Shown: positions 36,513-48,128 of the stretch, piece by piece
Position numbering within the stretch: position 1 is the first letter of the stretch
Layout: the number at the start of each line of letters is the position of its first letter
Assembly: GCA_018398805.1 (NCBI GenBank)
Contig: JAGFBZ010001254.1
Location: 434,001-498,000, forward strand
Length of the DNA: 64,000 nt
Direction: 5' to 3'
Source: Hirundichthys speculiger
Taxonomy: Eukaryota > Chordata > Actinopteri > Beloniformes > Exocoetidae
Notes under the pieces: generated by a model
What the model was told of the DNA's origin: nothing
Databases searched by the model: none
Seen by the model: only the letters and a program-made list of their open reading frames with translations
Translations under genes and position numbers: made by a program

Positions 36513-39500
36513 GCAGTTTCTATAGTTTCTATGAACATTGTACAATCTAATCTTAGGATAAATTTGTTGAGATATCCACTTCTTGGAAAATTGGTAACTG
36601 CCTTGCAAGTTTTAGCGTAGTAAAGAACTGATGGGCTTAGAGCTACGAACCTCCCCAGACTGATGAGCAGTGGAAAAAAAGCTTCTCCAAGATCATCGCT
36701 GATGTCTTTCCTCCTTAACATTATGTTAATACACCTGAATGCTTCAGACCAGAAATTGTAGAAACCTCTGCCTTTAAAGAAGATCTCACACCTGCTGATG
36801 ATCAATTAATCAGGCAAATATGATTTGAAAGGTCAGGATAAGGATACATTATTCACACACTGGTTCTGCATTTCAGCTGGGTTGTTATTCATCAGATGTT
36901 GTATTAATCTCATTTTAAGACCTTGTGAGGATCAGATTGTTATTATTATATCTTAAAGCTATCAGCTTTTGCATTATAATGATTGAGTTTTTTTTATGTA
37001 TTTGCATTTACACAATTACAATGTATGGAGGACCCAAAATATCAGTTATATGAATAACTGCTGGCTACAATGAAAGCACAGCAACACAGCCCGTCTTGGC
37101 AGAGTCATCTGGCTACAGAAGACAGACTTTTCTTTCTCCCCAAATTGTGATTTGGCTGGTTGGTGAAGGTGCAATATTTAAGTGACATTGTTGCAATAAT
37201 CAATCAAACAATAACTTCAAAACTTTTATGTTTAAACAAATTCTTATTTTTCTTACCAGAAGCTACAGTCATGTTTAAAACAACAGAAAATGGGATGAAA
37301 GCAGCAATCATTGTCTTAATTAATCGCAGTAATGACATGATACAAAGTAATAACACGATAGTAACTTTGAACAAGTTATTTCTATGTTAGCATTTCATGA
37401 AAACGCTGGTGCTGTTCATAGGCAACTTTTTTAAAAACTCAATTTTAGTAATCAGAGCACAGAATAATCTGGGACAAAGGGCAGAAATAGGGTGACTCGA
37501 AATGATTACTGGTACAGAAAATGAAATGGATGGAAAATCAAATCAGCTTTTTCAATTCTCTCTAAAAGCAGCATGATCGCCACTATGACACACTGATTCC
37601 TGGGGGGTCAGAAGGAGTCCTCAGGGCAACCCCCCACCCCCCCACCCAGCTTCTATTATAGATTAATATCTGGCAAATCTAGAAAACACTAAGCGACCTG
37701 GTCGGTGGAGGAGAGTAACTATTTATGGTAAATGTGGTAATTGTGGAGAAAAAGTCCTTTGTAGCTGTAAAGCGTGTCAACAATGCTGCAGAGGAAGTGG
37801 ATAAAGATGTCTCTTTGTGAAAAGAAATTATCACAGCCTCAGAGGATTACCCACAGGAGATCAAATCTTATGCAGGAAAAAACAAAACAAAACAATGACA
37901 GAAATCTCTATCTCAATGAAAATGATTCAAGAGTGTGGAAGGAAAAAAAGTATTTAAAAAAAGAACAAACAGCCTGCAGTTCACCAGCCAGTGCATTTTC
38001 TTGGAGAAAGTCACAGCACAACATGCAGGAAGAAATCTGAGTTATAAGAAAAAGAGTTAAGGTTTTACCTTTTTGTCATCCACTTGCCATTGCAGAAGGG
38101 GTGAAGGATGCCATCCTGCTGCTTGACACTGAAATAGGACGGACTGCCCCTTAAAGGCCAATCTCTTACCTCCAGCAACACTCACGCTGCCCGCCTCTGC
38201 CATGAGAAAGTAAGAGTACTCACAAACTTGAATAATGTACTTTTTTTTTCTTGTATTTTCAAGGTGGAGTAGGGGATTATTTCAAGAAGCATTTTTCATT
38301 TTATTGGTTAAAATTATTTTTACATTATGACAATTAATCATTTAAAAGGGGTTCTGAGATTAGCTGAAAACCTGTCCGTCATCTCTGGCGGCTGAGGCAC
38401 AGTAAAAAAAAAAAAAAACACACCCAACTATTATACTCAGGCCTAGAGACAGAGCCCTTTCTTCCAATCAGCTGAGCTATTTGCTTGTTTCTGGAGCAGT
38501 TAAGTGCACTTTCATGTGTATTAAGTGTTTTAGGCAAACAGGTAGAGGTGGAGCTACCAATGTCACTGCATACCTGTCAGGTTTTGGATTTGAAAAAAAG
38601 GGAAATTTTCTGGCACCCGCCACAAGCAGTCCTACCATCCCAACTGATAATCTTTCTGCCAGATTAAACCAGAGAAGGGGGAGGAGAAAAATCACAGTGT
38701 TTATTTCAAGAACAAAAAGATATCCTTAGCCTGTTTTCAGAGGTGTGAAAATACTTGTTTTGTAATGTTGAGTAGCTAGTCATTTGGATTTACCTGAAGT
38801 AGGCTAAATGTAAAATAACAGCCTTCTCGACTGTAGGTGTTTATCTTTCAATGCTGGTATTTTTATAATGGTATTTTAGTAAGCAATAATTGTTAACTGA
38901 AATGATGAGATTTAAGATGTTAACCTTGTCCTCCTGGCCTGCAGCCAATCCCTGGTGGGGTCAACAATGAAAAAAAAAAAAACAATTACAGCGCTTTTTC
39001 AAAAGCCGAGCAATGTAAGTATCATGTTGCCTGTTAACTTTCCCCGATGTGCCATATTCACCAAGACAGACTTGACAAACTGGACAGAAAAGATACTGCC
39101 CAGCAATATGTTCAGGTAAATGAAAGGAGGAGAGATGTTTTTGGGACCTAGTGAGTCTGCTTATAGACGGTAAATTTGTTTGGCTACAGAGGAATTTTAT
39201 TTTTCTGATCAGTTTTGTTTCTTGGAAAAAATAATTTTTATTGTATGAATCTAGAGCACAGTGGCTTAGTGGTCAGCACTGTTGCCTCACAGCAAGAAGG
39301 TTCCTGGTTTGATCCTGTGTGGAGTTTCCATGTTCTCCCCGTGCTTGCGTGGGTTTCCTCCGGGTACTCCAGCTTCCTCCCACAGTCCAAAGACATGCAT
39401 GTTAGGATAATTGGTGGTTCTAAATTGCCCATAGGAGTGATTGTGAGTGTGTATGGTTGTTTGTCTACATGTGGCCCTGCGATGGACTGGCGACCTGTCA

Positions 39501-42500
39501 GGAGCAGGTGGACCCCTGCATTTCACCCAAAGAGAGCTGGGATTGATTCCAGCAGATCCCTGTGACCTGCAGAGGATTAAGCAGGCATAGATAATGGATG
39601 GATGGATGGTATAAATCTGTTGTTCAAGTGCTTATACTTCTGTTTCCATACATATTGTAATGTTTCTAATCATTCATATGAAGGGTCAAGTGTGAATCAT
39701 TTAAATTTTATTTTGTTATACATTTTTGGACATTCCTTTTTGTTAGAAGTTACAGTTAAAGTTTCTGTAATGAGATTCTTTATCCTGTTGAGATCACTAA
39801 ATCTTTAAATAAAACATGCAGAAGGCATTAAGTTTTGGAGCGTGAGTAACATACCAGAAATAAGTTGATCATGTAAGACAAGTGTTATCTAGATAGGCCT
39901 TTGTCTACCATTGTTAATTCAGTTAGAAAACTCACAATTCTAATGACAGCTCAGTCCCCCCCAGTTTAAAAATCCTATCAGTGCCCCTGCAAAACGGGAT
40001 ATTTGACAGGTATGTGTCAGTGCTGGAAAGTTTGTATTCAGGACAGCCACAGCCAAAAAGAAAAAAAATACTGGCTTCTGCAAAAAAACAAAATGAGAGT
40101 TCATATTGGTGTGGCATTTACTCATTGTCAACAAATGAGGAAACAAAAGGAACTGCTGGCTCAGGGAGTTTTTAATCACAGAGCGCTGATCCTTCTACCA
40201 CTGTCATCTCTGGAGTCCTGGCTTTTCAGTTGATAACAGGCTAGTGTTTGTAACATGTCACAGCTGGTCGATGGTTCTGGTTTCTTTGGGGCACGTTGCA
40301 TTCTCGTTGTTTTACCATGTGCTCACATAGCCGATTGGTGTTGGAATTGTGTTTTTTATAGAGATAAATAGTCTTGCAGATGAGCTGTGTCTGTTGTTTT
40401 TATGATTAAAAATGGCTTGAATGAGTTCTGTGTCATCTGCCCCCCAAATAAGAAGAAGATGGAGCATTTTGGTTCCATATTTTCAAAATTCATATGGTTC
40501 TTGTAAATTATTCCACGTATGGGCTAATCTATTTTTAAGTGTACAGGCATATGTGCAAATTATGTTCAGCTATCTATTCAACATACAAGAGGACTTAAGT
40601 GTTGAAAAAACTGGATGAGAAATCTATGTATTTCATCAACAATCTTCTTTAACATTTATATATTTGGCTCCACACATCTCTGCCCAAAGATAGGCATTAG
40701 CTCTTCAGTTGGCCTATAAAAACATGCATTTCATTCGTCCCAAGAGATTGATCACATATCTGAGTCTCAATTACCTAAAGAATGCTTCTCCTTTTTTCCT
40801 CCTCCTCTCCTTCCCTGCCAGCCAAATCAGCCACTTAAGTCTGTGTGAGATGCAGCATATCCTATATGAAGACTGTTGTCTAGCAGAATGAAAGTCAGTG
40901 AATGCAACAGACGATTGCTATAGACAGGAAGATAATAGCAGTAGCTTTGGTGCTTTGTCTAAGCGAATGGCATGTCTCTGTCGATTTATGCTCCAATCCT
41001 CTGATGTTTTACACGCATTATTGGCTGTCCTTTTTCTGCAGACGCTTTCATTTGATGCCTGATTTGGTGTCATAAACACCATACCATCCTAGTTTTACAG
41101 CGACTGGTTCTGATAGTGGGACCTCAGCAGCTCCTAAAACACACTCAGCACCGGTGAGTAAAAGTTGGCCTGGAACCAGAAGTCTCATTTGCACTGAATG
41201 ATGAGAGGCTCTGGGTGATCATGGAGATTGATACATCTGTAGAGAAAGAATGATGCCAGCACTTTTTCCCAATGTTCTAGCATAAGTGATCCCTGGAACG
41301 GGGTTTCATAAGGTTTGTTAATCAGAAACTGGCAGCGGCCTGTGTGAGTCAGAGAGCCTTCAGCTAATTCCAATTTGAACTTTTCAGCATAAATCCTGTG
41401 AGAATAAACTGTTGCATCAAGGGCAGCTTTATAAATGTGTAAATCTAAATGCAGAATTGGTCTGTATGTGGATGCAGTTTCTATTAAATGAATAGGGCCT
41501 AAATAGTGCAGTGTATGCACTTTTGTTGGTGCGAGTTCATTCCAATGTGTATGTCAACGATGCTTCTATGGGGCATATTTACACAGACAGGTGCTATCTT
41601 CTCTGATTTACAACACAGTTCTCCTGCAGCTCTTGCCTGCACTTCAGATCCTTTTTATCGCCAACCACATCGTAGTCATATTGGCTTGCTCACCTCAGGA
41701 GTTTGTGTTGATGTAGTGCATTTGTGATTAAGGGAGTAAGCAGAGACAGAGCAGCTAGTGTGTGTGGTCATATTTACATCATCTTCACATGGGACAATTA
41801 AAGCAGGGAGGGTGGACGATAGCGCACAGTCAAGCAGCTTCGCTGTCAATTTGTGGCTGTATTCCAACAGTATATTTGAGCCTGCAGTACACAAATCACA
41901 GCCAGAGTTGCTGACTGTTAACTGGCCGTGCCAGGATGCACAATTAATTCAAAGGCTATGTCAGGCCATAGCGATCTTCTGCATCCAGAACGGAGGGCCT
42001 GTTCACCATGCACTGCTGTTAATGGCTGCATATGTCAGTGGAGATTTGTGGCACTGGCAGCATGGGACGGGCTCTCTCCATAAGGTATTGGAAGTGATGG
42101 TTCATTGGTTTTGTTTCTTGATGCTTCGTGGAGTAGAAATGTTTCCATGCTGCTCCTTTTTCCCATGCTGTACAGATCCAAGTAAATCCTGACGAACATT
42201 CCCCTCAAGACTTTCATTTGATGCTCACTAGAGATATTAGATGGCGCTGCCCAAAACTGAACAATAAACATTTTAATGTTTAACAGTTTTACCATCTGTT
42301 TTGATGCAGATTAAAGTTAATTCGATTACAATCGATCACTTACCTTTAGTGTCATAAAATAAAGAGTATCCTAACTATTTTTTATTTCCATCTTAATTGA
42401 AAGAGGCCACATTCCAAGTTAGAAGGTTGGAGAAACCTCACCTCCCCCTTCTCCAACATGACTGCTACTCACACCATTTCAGTAAACATTCAGCTCATTT

Positions 42501-45500
42501 TACTGTTAATAACAGCTCTATCTCATGTTTTTCACAGTCAGACATAAACATAATAGTGTTTGCGTTTTATCCGTGGACAGGTTGTTACACTGTTTGTACT
42601 GCTAAATGTTGTGTCCAGATTTGACATGAGCTAGTGTTGCTAACAGTGGCTCGCAGCAACAATGACTCGTTCAACGCTTTGTCAGGTTAGTTGACCAACT
42701 TTTGCAATTGGAATATGGTAAACCAGGGTTTGACATTATTCCCAGTTCCAACCTCTAAGTAGTAAGACATCAGAAGCACTACAACATAATTTTAAGAGAC
42801 CGACAATTACAAGGACAACACTTCTGGAAAACTGGAGGATTCTTCCACAGTTAGCTCAGTTTACTGACTTCAAGTCCTCAACATAGATCCTAACTGTCTT
42901 CAAGTGTCTTCTGACTGGTAAAATTACTGTAAGAATGTGCACTGCCTGGAGTCCACAACTTTATAATGAAATTTCCTTCTATTTTACAAAAGACAGAGCC
43001 AACATTCTGAATACATTTTGAAATATCTTGCAAACTAGGGTCCACGAGACTTCAGAAATCCCACTTCTGCTATGATATACACACACCTCATTAACCAAGC
43101 CTCCGGTCATGTACAGGAGGATAATTAATAGCTATAACATTGTAGATAAGTAAAAAAAAAAAAAAAAACACAAGGGACCAAAAAAAAAGAAGAATATAAT
43201 ACCTTCAAAGCTGACATTTCCATTTTTGTTGTATGGGTACCAAGCTTAATTTGTAAAAGTAATCCTTCAAGTGGCAAGAGGAATTTAACTATGGGACAAG
43301 AAAATCCCTCATGAATGAGGTGAAAGTGAAAAGCTTTTCAGGCCAGACAGCCAAGAGCAGAAACTGTACTATGTTTCCTATGTAGATATTTTCTTTTTGT
43401 TTGTTTGTTTGTTTGTTTTTTAAAGAAAAACTGTGATGAAATTCCCAGTTTTTTGCAATTCTGGATCACATTTCAGTGTATTCCAGCGTCACATAACAAT
43501 TCCATCCAAGAGGAATTGTTGATTTTCATTAAGGCTTTAATTATATGTTATCACACAAAGGAGAGGAGAGGAGAGGAGAGGAGAGGAGACTTACAGCTGC
43601 AGTCTGTAAATCCTGATCAGCTCCCACCTCTGACTGACATGGAGTCTAGCCGTGTCCAGCCTGTATTTATATCTGGGGGCCCATCAATTCCTACCCCCCA
43701 TCTATGCTGTCATTAACCGTTGACGCAGGGACCATCTACTATGCCAGGCTAACTTCACTCCTCCACATAAGCCCGAATGATTTCCCCACCCTTGATATAC
43801 ACAGTGATTGATCACTCATGCGCAGGTTCAGCCGCTTTCAGAGAAAAGTGAAAGCTTCCATTCTTCAGTCCCCCACTTCAAAGCTAATTAAAATAAAGAG
43901 ATGTAAGAAGAGCAAGTTGAATGCTTGAAGGCGGTCTGCTACTTCATTTGTCTTTTAAGTGTGAACGAGCAGAATCAAAGCAGGTATACAACTTCTGCTT
44001 AGTGCCTTCATTTACCTCTTTTTTTTAAACATGCTGCTTTTTGCTTCATCAAGGTTAAAACTGTTGTGTTCCTGCAGTCTCTCACATGCAGCAGTTTTCA
44101 AATAAGTTGCCATGTGCTTGTTTATTTTGACTGCTTTGTGTGTGTATGCCTGCATTTTTGCGCTCTTCTTTGCCTGAAATTGAGCATCCTTGACAGGAGC
44201 TATAATGACTTCGCTCTTCTAAAGCTGAAACCCTGTGCAGCAGATGTCATGTATTAAGGTAACACATAGATGTAGGGATCAATGTATGTATTCCCTCATA
44301 ATTTATACTGATTTCCATAGTAAATAATGATAATATATAGATATAACAATAATACACACCTTGCACCCACAGGTTTGCCGTTCTGCTATCAATGCTCTGG
44401 AGATCACAGCTCACTTGTCCCTGGTTGAACCTCTCTGTTCTGTTCAGGATAAACACCCAGCTGTCTCCCCTCGAGTAAGGATCTTTTATGGCCGTCACAT
44501 TTTGGTAGACCTGGGGCAGGACACCAGCATCCTTGGAGATAGTGAGTACTGGTCTATCGTTCATCAACCACGTCATAACAGTCCACACCTTGCTGGTGGT
44601 GCTGCAGGTGAATCGGGCCTCTTCTCCTCGCACAACAGTCAGTTTCATGGGTGACAGTGTCATCTGAGCTCCAGCAGCTGGAAAAATTAAAAAAAAATGG
44701 TGGAAGAAAGGTTCTTTAACAAGTGCTTTGTTTATGCAACTGTCTGAAACTGTCTTTGAAACAGGTTGAAATGATGGAAAGTTTTGAGGTTTTATTAATT
44801 ATAATTTGCTGTCTTATACAGAGTTGATGGAAAAATACGAAAGATCAGTTAACAGGAAAATAAGTCTAACATGGCACAAAAATAGAACAGAGTGGAACAA
44901 GTTGCACAGATGTTGGTTGACGATACATTGAGTCCATACAAGCCAGACAGAGGACAATTTTGAAAAAGATTTAAGAAAAAGAAAAACGAGAAAAAATGAG
45001 AGTCGCTTCATATTTGTCATGTTGTAACTCTTTTATACGAATGCTATTTTATATTTTATTACATTCATTTTAAAATTAAAGTCAATCTGTGCAATTCTAT
45101 TGGCTCACAGCAATGCAATTCATTTCCATATTGGAATGGAAGTTGCATCCTTTTTTCAGAAAACAGCTAATCAGATTTCAGGACTGAGTTGAATTGTTCA
45201 AAGAGGAAAGCCATTCAGCCATTTAGCAAAATTTGTTGCCAAAATATCTATTTTGAATATCTAACGTTGTGTGATTTTAAAATGCATATAATAAAGTGTT
45301 TACCACATGAACAAGGCCATTGTGGCTTTTCTGCCAGTGGAACACACGTTACTTGAGCTATTTTTGAAATCATGCTTAAGATTTCAGACCAATCAATCAC
45401 CGTTTTAATGGTGTAGAAATATTTAAAAACAAACAACTTACTTGCATACATACATGCACATTATATTATCTATAATATGACATGATACTTTTATTATTGT

Positions 45501-48128
45501 GATGCTGAAGAATGTATTATACTAGTAATAACAATATTTTAATGTTATTTCATGTCATTTAGATCTGAAAGTGACAACAGCAGAGCTAATGTGCAGAGTA
45601 GAGAAAATAAACACCAGTATGAAAATGATACAGACATAAGAACTGTTAAAAATCTATGACACCTATTAGCATATAGACAGCATTGATTTTTTTTTCCAAT
45701 GTTGGAAACACACTGAATAAATCATAAACAGAACTTGCTTTGAAATAACCAAAAAAATGTAGTGTTCAACTTTTTCTTTTATAATAACTGCATTATAACT
45801 GTGTTATATGGCACAAAAGATATTTCTTTGCTTCCTCTGCTTCTGGCCATGACTATGCTGTGTTCACTGAGGTGAGGGATTGTACACTGTGGCAAGAGAA
45901 TAAGATGCCCAACAACTGCTCACGATTTTGTATAATAAGATGTGACTCACCGTTTCAGATTGGGCACGTAGTAAATTATTGTCACGAGAGGCAGTTTTTT
46001 TTTTTTTTTAAACTGTGTCCCACTATCAAACATGTTTGCAAGAATGCCATGATTTGAAATTGTGGGTGGAGTTAAATGGGGAATTATTCTGAATTATTCT
46101 TCTCTGATCTTCCTCACTATATAATGCAGTCCAAATTTTTATTAACTATATAGCGCACTCAGACCCCACCTGTACAACCAGTAGTACTTACATTAGTCAG
46201 TGGTTATTTTTCATCTGTGCAATGATGTAATGAACAGTACCAAGATAAAAAACTCAAGCAGTGTCCAAAAGTTCATTCTGCTGAACTTCACTTTATCATT
46301 CGTTTCTTAGTGACCATGGAGTATTGGACTATATGGAGATTAGGAGGCGTTTTTAGACACATCCTGAGGGTGGAGCGCTGAACACATCACATGCTTCAAT
46401 GTTCGCCATCTTGCTGACAAAGAGGAAACGCTGGGAGACTCATTTGTAATGTTTTCGGGTCAAAAAGAGGACGGCAGTCCATCTGTAGCACCAACAACAC
46501 CACAGCTTTAGCGTCTCATAAAAAAGAGCAGAGATAAAACACTTGACGAGGGAAAATAGTTTTGATTTTGGGGGGTTTTGTGATTAACAAAAAGTCAAAT
46601 GTTGGTGGTAACATGGCAGTATCTTTGGTGAAGCAGCAAAGTAAGACAGTTGGCTATTATCATTTCAGGTAAGAGCACAATGGCAGTTTTATATTCAGAC
46701 AGCACACATTTTCACGCTGCTCGTGTAAGAACACTGTGAAGTGCTGTAGTGTGGTTTTTTTTTTTTGCTTTGGTTTGTTTGTCTGTTTGTTTTGTTTTAA
46801 TTTTTTAATTTAATTTTAGTTTAATTTCATGTCTTGATTTTGTTTCCTGTTTTATTTTGAAGCAATTCCCTTCTTTGTGCATTCTACTTTGATCACTTCC
46901 TGTAAGTCTGTCACGCCTACCTTCAGTTACTGATTGTCACATCAGTAACTCATCTTGTTAGTTATGACTCTTCCCCGTGTATACAGTATACACTCTTCAA
47001 TGTTTCAGAGCTTCTGCTAAGTTGCTTTTGCTTAGTCTTTTGGTTGCTGGTTTTTAGGGTTTATATTTGGACATGTTTTAAGATATAATGGCTGGGAACG
47101 ATTTAGGCCTGTTTATAAAATTCTTTTTTGTTTGTTTGTTTGTTTGTTTGTTTGTTTTTTTACAGTACTGTCTCCTGCCTATTAGTCTGCATCTCAACTC
47201 CTGACCAGGAGGAAAGGTGAGAGGTTATCTGACGATGGGACAGTGTTCCAATAAAGCTTCCTGTCACCTCATTTCATATATTTTTGGCCACTTTAAAATT
47301 AGAAAAACACTCTCCTGAGCCACGAAGATGGATGGAGCTCAGTGTATCACAATGGGCCAGTTACTGATTTAAACTAAGGAAACAGACAAGGATTAAATAA
47401 TCAGGAATAAAATGGAAAACTCTTGAGGACACATCAATGACTCAGTGGGCTTTATAACTGTTTGTGAGTGCTCCTCAGTTACACTACAAACAGCACAGAT
47501 TTTACACACAGAGAAACATAAAATCATGCAATCCCAGTATGAATTCCAGCATGCAGATATTTGTAGGTTTCTGTTGTTGACAAATGAATAAGAAAGATAT
47601 AATTTCACGAATAGACATTGAAATGTCTGATTGTGGGCTCAGGCACAGTAGTTCTTACTTGTTTGTGGTGAGCTACAGCCACACAGCTTGCAGAGTTGTA
47701 AATCATGCATTCGTTAAGAAAATTAATTCTGGAAAACATCTGGGCCAGCATATACAGCAATTACTTTTCATTGCTATCGGAGAGTAGATAACTAATGTGC
47801 ATAACTTGTGCTTCCTACTACTGGGACTTGGAACTGGTTATTCTGAAGCCAGTTAGCAACTGAGTACATCTGTTAAATAACCATGTTTCAACAAATGATT
47901 TATGAAGTGGATATGGATCATTAAATCTACTACGTAAGATAAATAGGAAATATGAAAGGAAAGGTGCCACTGAAGCACACCATAGCACTTATCGTTGGAT
48001 CTAAAACTGACACATTACTGGACCGCCTGCAACATTTCCAATCAAGCAAAAAGCTGTTTGTTTTGAGGTGATTTCTTACCTTCAGTCCTACAAGAAAGCA
48101 GCAGCAGTAACAAATAAAAGATCCCCAT
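23544..48128 (-). CDS. igsf5: Immunoglobulin superfamily member 5 (JAM4-like), nine coding exons
   Basis: A type I membrane adhesion protein of epithelial junctions. Human IGSF5/JAM4 mediates calcium-independent adhesion and binds the scaffold MAGI1 through its C-terminus. Coding exons (minus): 48128-48080, 44677-44360, 38196-38069, 33721-33556, 32681-32550, 27934-27910, 27252-27164, 24725-24661 and 23654-23544. They sum to 1083 nt, giving 360 residues plus stop, and every junction is GT-AG with matching phase. Residues: signal peptide 1-18; Ig1 about 24-122 (Cys41, Trp53, Cys107); Ig2 about 127-220 (Cys146, Trp159, Cys201); transmembrane helix about 233-257; tail 258-360 ending RRITTV. N-glycosylation sequons lie at 76, 95, 172 and 188. 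Human IGSF5 is longer (about 407 residues), with a Cys-rich juxtamembrane tail not seen here. The neighbour sh3bgr upstream supports orthology. Family assignment rests on Ig layout, the EARF-C motif, the GYSSED tail motif, the PDZ end and synteny. Confidence 0.88.
24661..24725 (-). CDS. igsf5: igsf5 exon: cytoplasmic tail
   Basis: A 65-nt exon, phase 1 to 0, with a strong acceptor (tttttccctctgcag) and donor AAG|GTGAGAGA. It encodes VDRSAVNMGTCSQMDFVSFH. A CT/CA-rich simple repeat sits directly in the downstream intron (24611-24660). Confidence 0.82.
25714..26000 (-). mobile_element. Diverged tRNA-type SINE in igsf5 intron
   Basis: The left end reads aaatggtaaatgggctgcat and the right part reads ggttggatccaccaaccttcc, the complement of a B-box region. 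This is the layout of a very common teleost SINE inserted in minus orientation. The middle is heavily diverged and no target duplication is visible. Confidence 0.6.
26623..26653. repeat. 31-bp perfect palindrome
   Basis: Arms of 15 nt (attcttacttgactt and its complement) sit around a single central G. It is in the igsf5 intron between the exons at 27164 and 24725. Confidence 0.95.
27164..27252 (-). CDS. igsf5: igsf5 exon: cytoplasmic tail with GYSSED motif
   Basis: An 89-nt exon, phase 2 to 1, with acceptor gggcatttacag and donor G|GTGAGCAT. It encodes FHQSVFGRCS, then GGMFNLGYSSEDPT. The NLGYSSED segment aligns with NSGYNSDE in the human IGSF5 tail, from memory of that protein. Confidence 0.82.
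27910..27934 (-). CDS. igsf5: igsf5 25-nt micro-exon
   Basis: Acceptor tacttttcag and donor AAG|GTAAGGTC enclose 25 nt. In phase 1 it adds KANPQEAT and leaves phase 2. The next exon requires exactly that phase, which is the main support. Skipping it would frameshift the whole cytoplasmic tail. Confidence 0.75.
31846..31898. repeat. Inverted repeat, 22-nt arms
   Basis: Left arm 31846-31867 (actaaaaccccacaagtcac..) and right arm 31877-31898 are complementary at 21 of 22 positions with a 9-nt loop. It lies in the intron upstream of exon 27934. It could be a tiny fold-back insertion or a local inverted duplication. Confidence 0.85.
32078..32131 (+). mobile_element. SINE 3' tail fragment
   Basis: ctgcagaggattgaacggac followed by atagataatgg and TGGA repeats parallels the last 50 bp of the SINE at 39253-39608. 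It is a severely 5'-truncated copy. Just upstream, 31733-31770 carries the LINE-tail motif attaatcccagaagggaaat. Confidence 0.65.
32550..32681 (-). CDS. igsf5: igsf5 exon: transmembrane segment
   Basis: A 132-nt phase 1-1 exon with acceptor ttttctctttag and donor A|GTAGGC. A short acidic stalk (EVLEEGDD) is followed by a helix of about 25 hydrophobic residues (VPLAVIASVCVLLLL...IVLC). A basic stop-transfer (YRQRKQT) fixes the type I topology. Confidence 0.88.
33034..33480 (-). mobile_element. L2-group LINE 3' fragment in igsf5 intron
   Basis: On the minus strand the 5' part translates with frequent matches to the LINE C-terminus: ELRVHFNLLLFVLSTINGLA, then PPCLCEI and SRTLRC. The 3' UTR ends with a gctacacaagtaaagg-type tail and a TGAT repeat at 33034-33050. 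It lies between the Ig2 and transmembrane exons. Confidence 0.6.
33556..33721 (-). CDS. igsf5: igsf5 exon: second half of second Ig domain
   Basis: A 166-nt exon, phase 0 to 1. It encodes EFNISKEE, then LFTVNSNLSIEAV and the strand-F cysteine in RVDCLAL, ending SSVDLTV before donor G|GTATGG. I chose the first AG after the pyrimidine tract (gtgtggag). Using the next AG would drop three residues (VGQ) and keep the frame. Confidence 0.87.
34087..36174. mobile_element. DNA transposon with long inverted ends, carrying an insertion
   Basis: The left terminus caaccccaattccaaaatag and the right terminus (complement ...gccccaattccaaaaaag) are inverted. Complementarity resumes further in with tgcaatgatttgcaaatc against gatttgcaaatcattg and in the cataaaccc and acattttaccatttcatg blocks, so the inverted ends exceed 200 bp. 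The interior (35218-35990) has no intact transposase. The family is common in teleosts, but I cannot assign the superfamily. An unrelated 0.95-kb retroelement interrupts the left arm. Confidence 0.75.
34159..35113 (+). mobile_element. Retroelement with ATTCTG-repeat tail, nested in the DNA transposon
   Basis: GC-richer sequence sits between two halves of the transposon's left arm (gcaaatct and cataaaccc). The 3' end is acaataataaatctgattctg followed by more ATTCTG units, a typical non-LTR retrotransposon tail with an AATAAA hexamer. The short duplication AATCT appears on both sides. A 128-codon frame (34335-34721) is Pro/Ser-rich with no domain I recognise; it may be a piece of an ORF1. Confidence 0.65.
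36490..36790 (-). other. Unassigned repeat-like stretch with open frame
   Basis: A 127-codon minus-strand ORF (36805-36422) covers this igsf5 intron segment next to a (TTTG)n tract at 36492-36510. The protein has no motif I know and no splice context. It resembles the decayed 3' end of a LINE more than an exon. Confidence 0.25.
38069..38196 (-). CDS. igsf5: igsf5 exon: first half of second Ig domain
   Basis: A 128-nt exon, phase 1 to 0, with acceptor tttctcatggcag and donor AAG|GTAAAACC. It encodes QSVLFQCQAAGWHPSPLLQW, with the strand-B Cys and strand-C Trp of an I/C-set Ig domain. An internal GTAAGAG and an internal ATG resemble a small intron and a start, but reading straight through gives the Ig motif, so both are coincidental. 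Confidence 0.88.
39253..39608 (+). mobile_element. Full-length tRNA-derived SINE with target duplication
   Basis: The A box (tggcttagtgg) at 39262 and B box (ggtttgatcct) at about 39307 form a pol III promoter. The body includes tgtggagtttccatgttctc, gggtttcctccgggtactcc, aattgcccatagga and ccctgcgatggactggcgac. The tail is TGGA repeats at 39594-39608. Flanking GTATGAATCT (39243-39252) and GTATAAATCT (39609-39618) match at 9 of 10, a target duplication. The copies at 20939-21064 and 32078-32131 are truncated relatives. Confidence 0.9.
39619..43390. other. igsf5 intron, nothing else assigned
   Basis: Part of the 6.2-kb intron between the exons at 44360 and 38196. Open frames of 60-144 codons occur on both strands, but none has both splice context and a plausible domain. 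A poly-A run lies at 43151-43169. Confidence 0.45.
43396..43416. repeat. (TTTG)n simple repeat
   Basis: About five TTTG units. Similar tracts lie at 36492-36510 and 47126-47160. Confidence 0.9.
43559..43589. repeat. (GGAGA)n simple repeat
   Basis: Six pentanucleotide units of GGAGA in the igsf5 intron. Confidence 0.95.
44360..44677 (-). CDS. igsf5: igsf5 exon: first Ig domain
   Basis: A 318-nt phase 1-1 exon, the usual symmetry for an Ig domain exon. The acceptor is tttttccag and the donor is G|GTGTGTATT. It encodes the strand-B cysteine in EARFTC, the core Trp in TWLM and the strand-F cysteine in QVSCDL, with sequons NVT and NRT. Confidence 0.93.
44700..48075. other. igsf5 first coding intron, nothing else assigned
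   Basis: AT-rich sequence with T-runs (45988-46009, 46756-46767) and a (TTTG)n tract at 47126-47160. No exon or recognisable transposon found. Confidence 0.5.

Noticed and set aside
36422..36805. 127-codon minus-strand ORF in an igsf5 intron
   Set aside because: It is not needed for the igsf5 frame, lacks splice sites in phase, and is flanked by simple repeats. It is probably decayed repeat.
38069..38203. Apparent start-codon exon (MAEAGSVSVAGG) followed by a 41-bp intron and a second exon
   Set aside because: The intron would be too short for a vertebrate. Reading straight through gives an Ig-domain core with correct Cys and Trp and the phase igsf5 needs.
44247..44663. igsf5 Ig1 ORF taken as a stand-alone gene starting at its first Met
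   Set aside because: The exon opens upstream at 44677 from a clear acceptor and joins the signal-peptide exon in phase. The internal Met is not a start.
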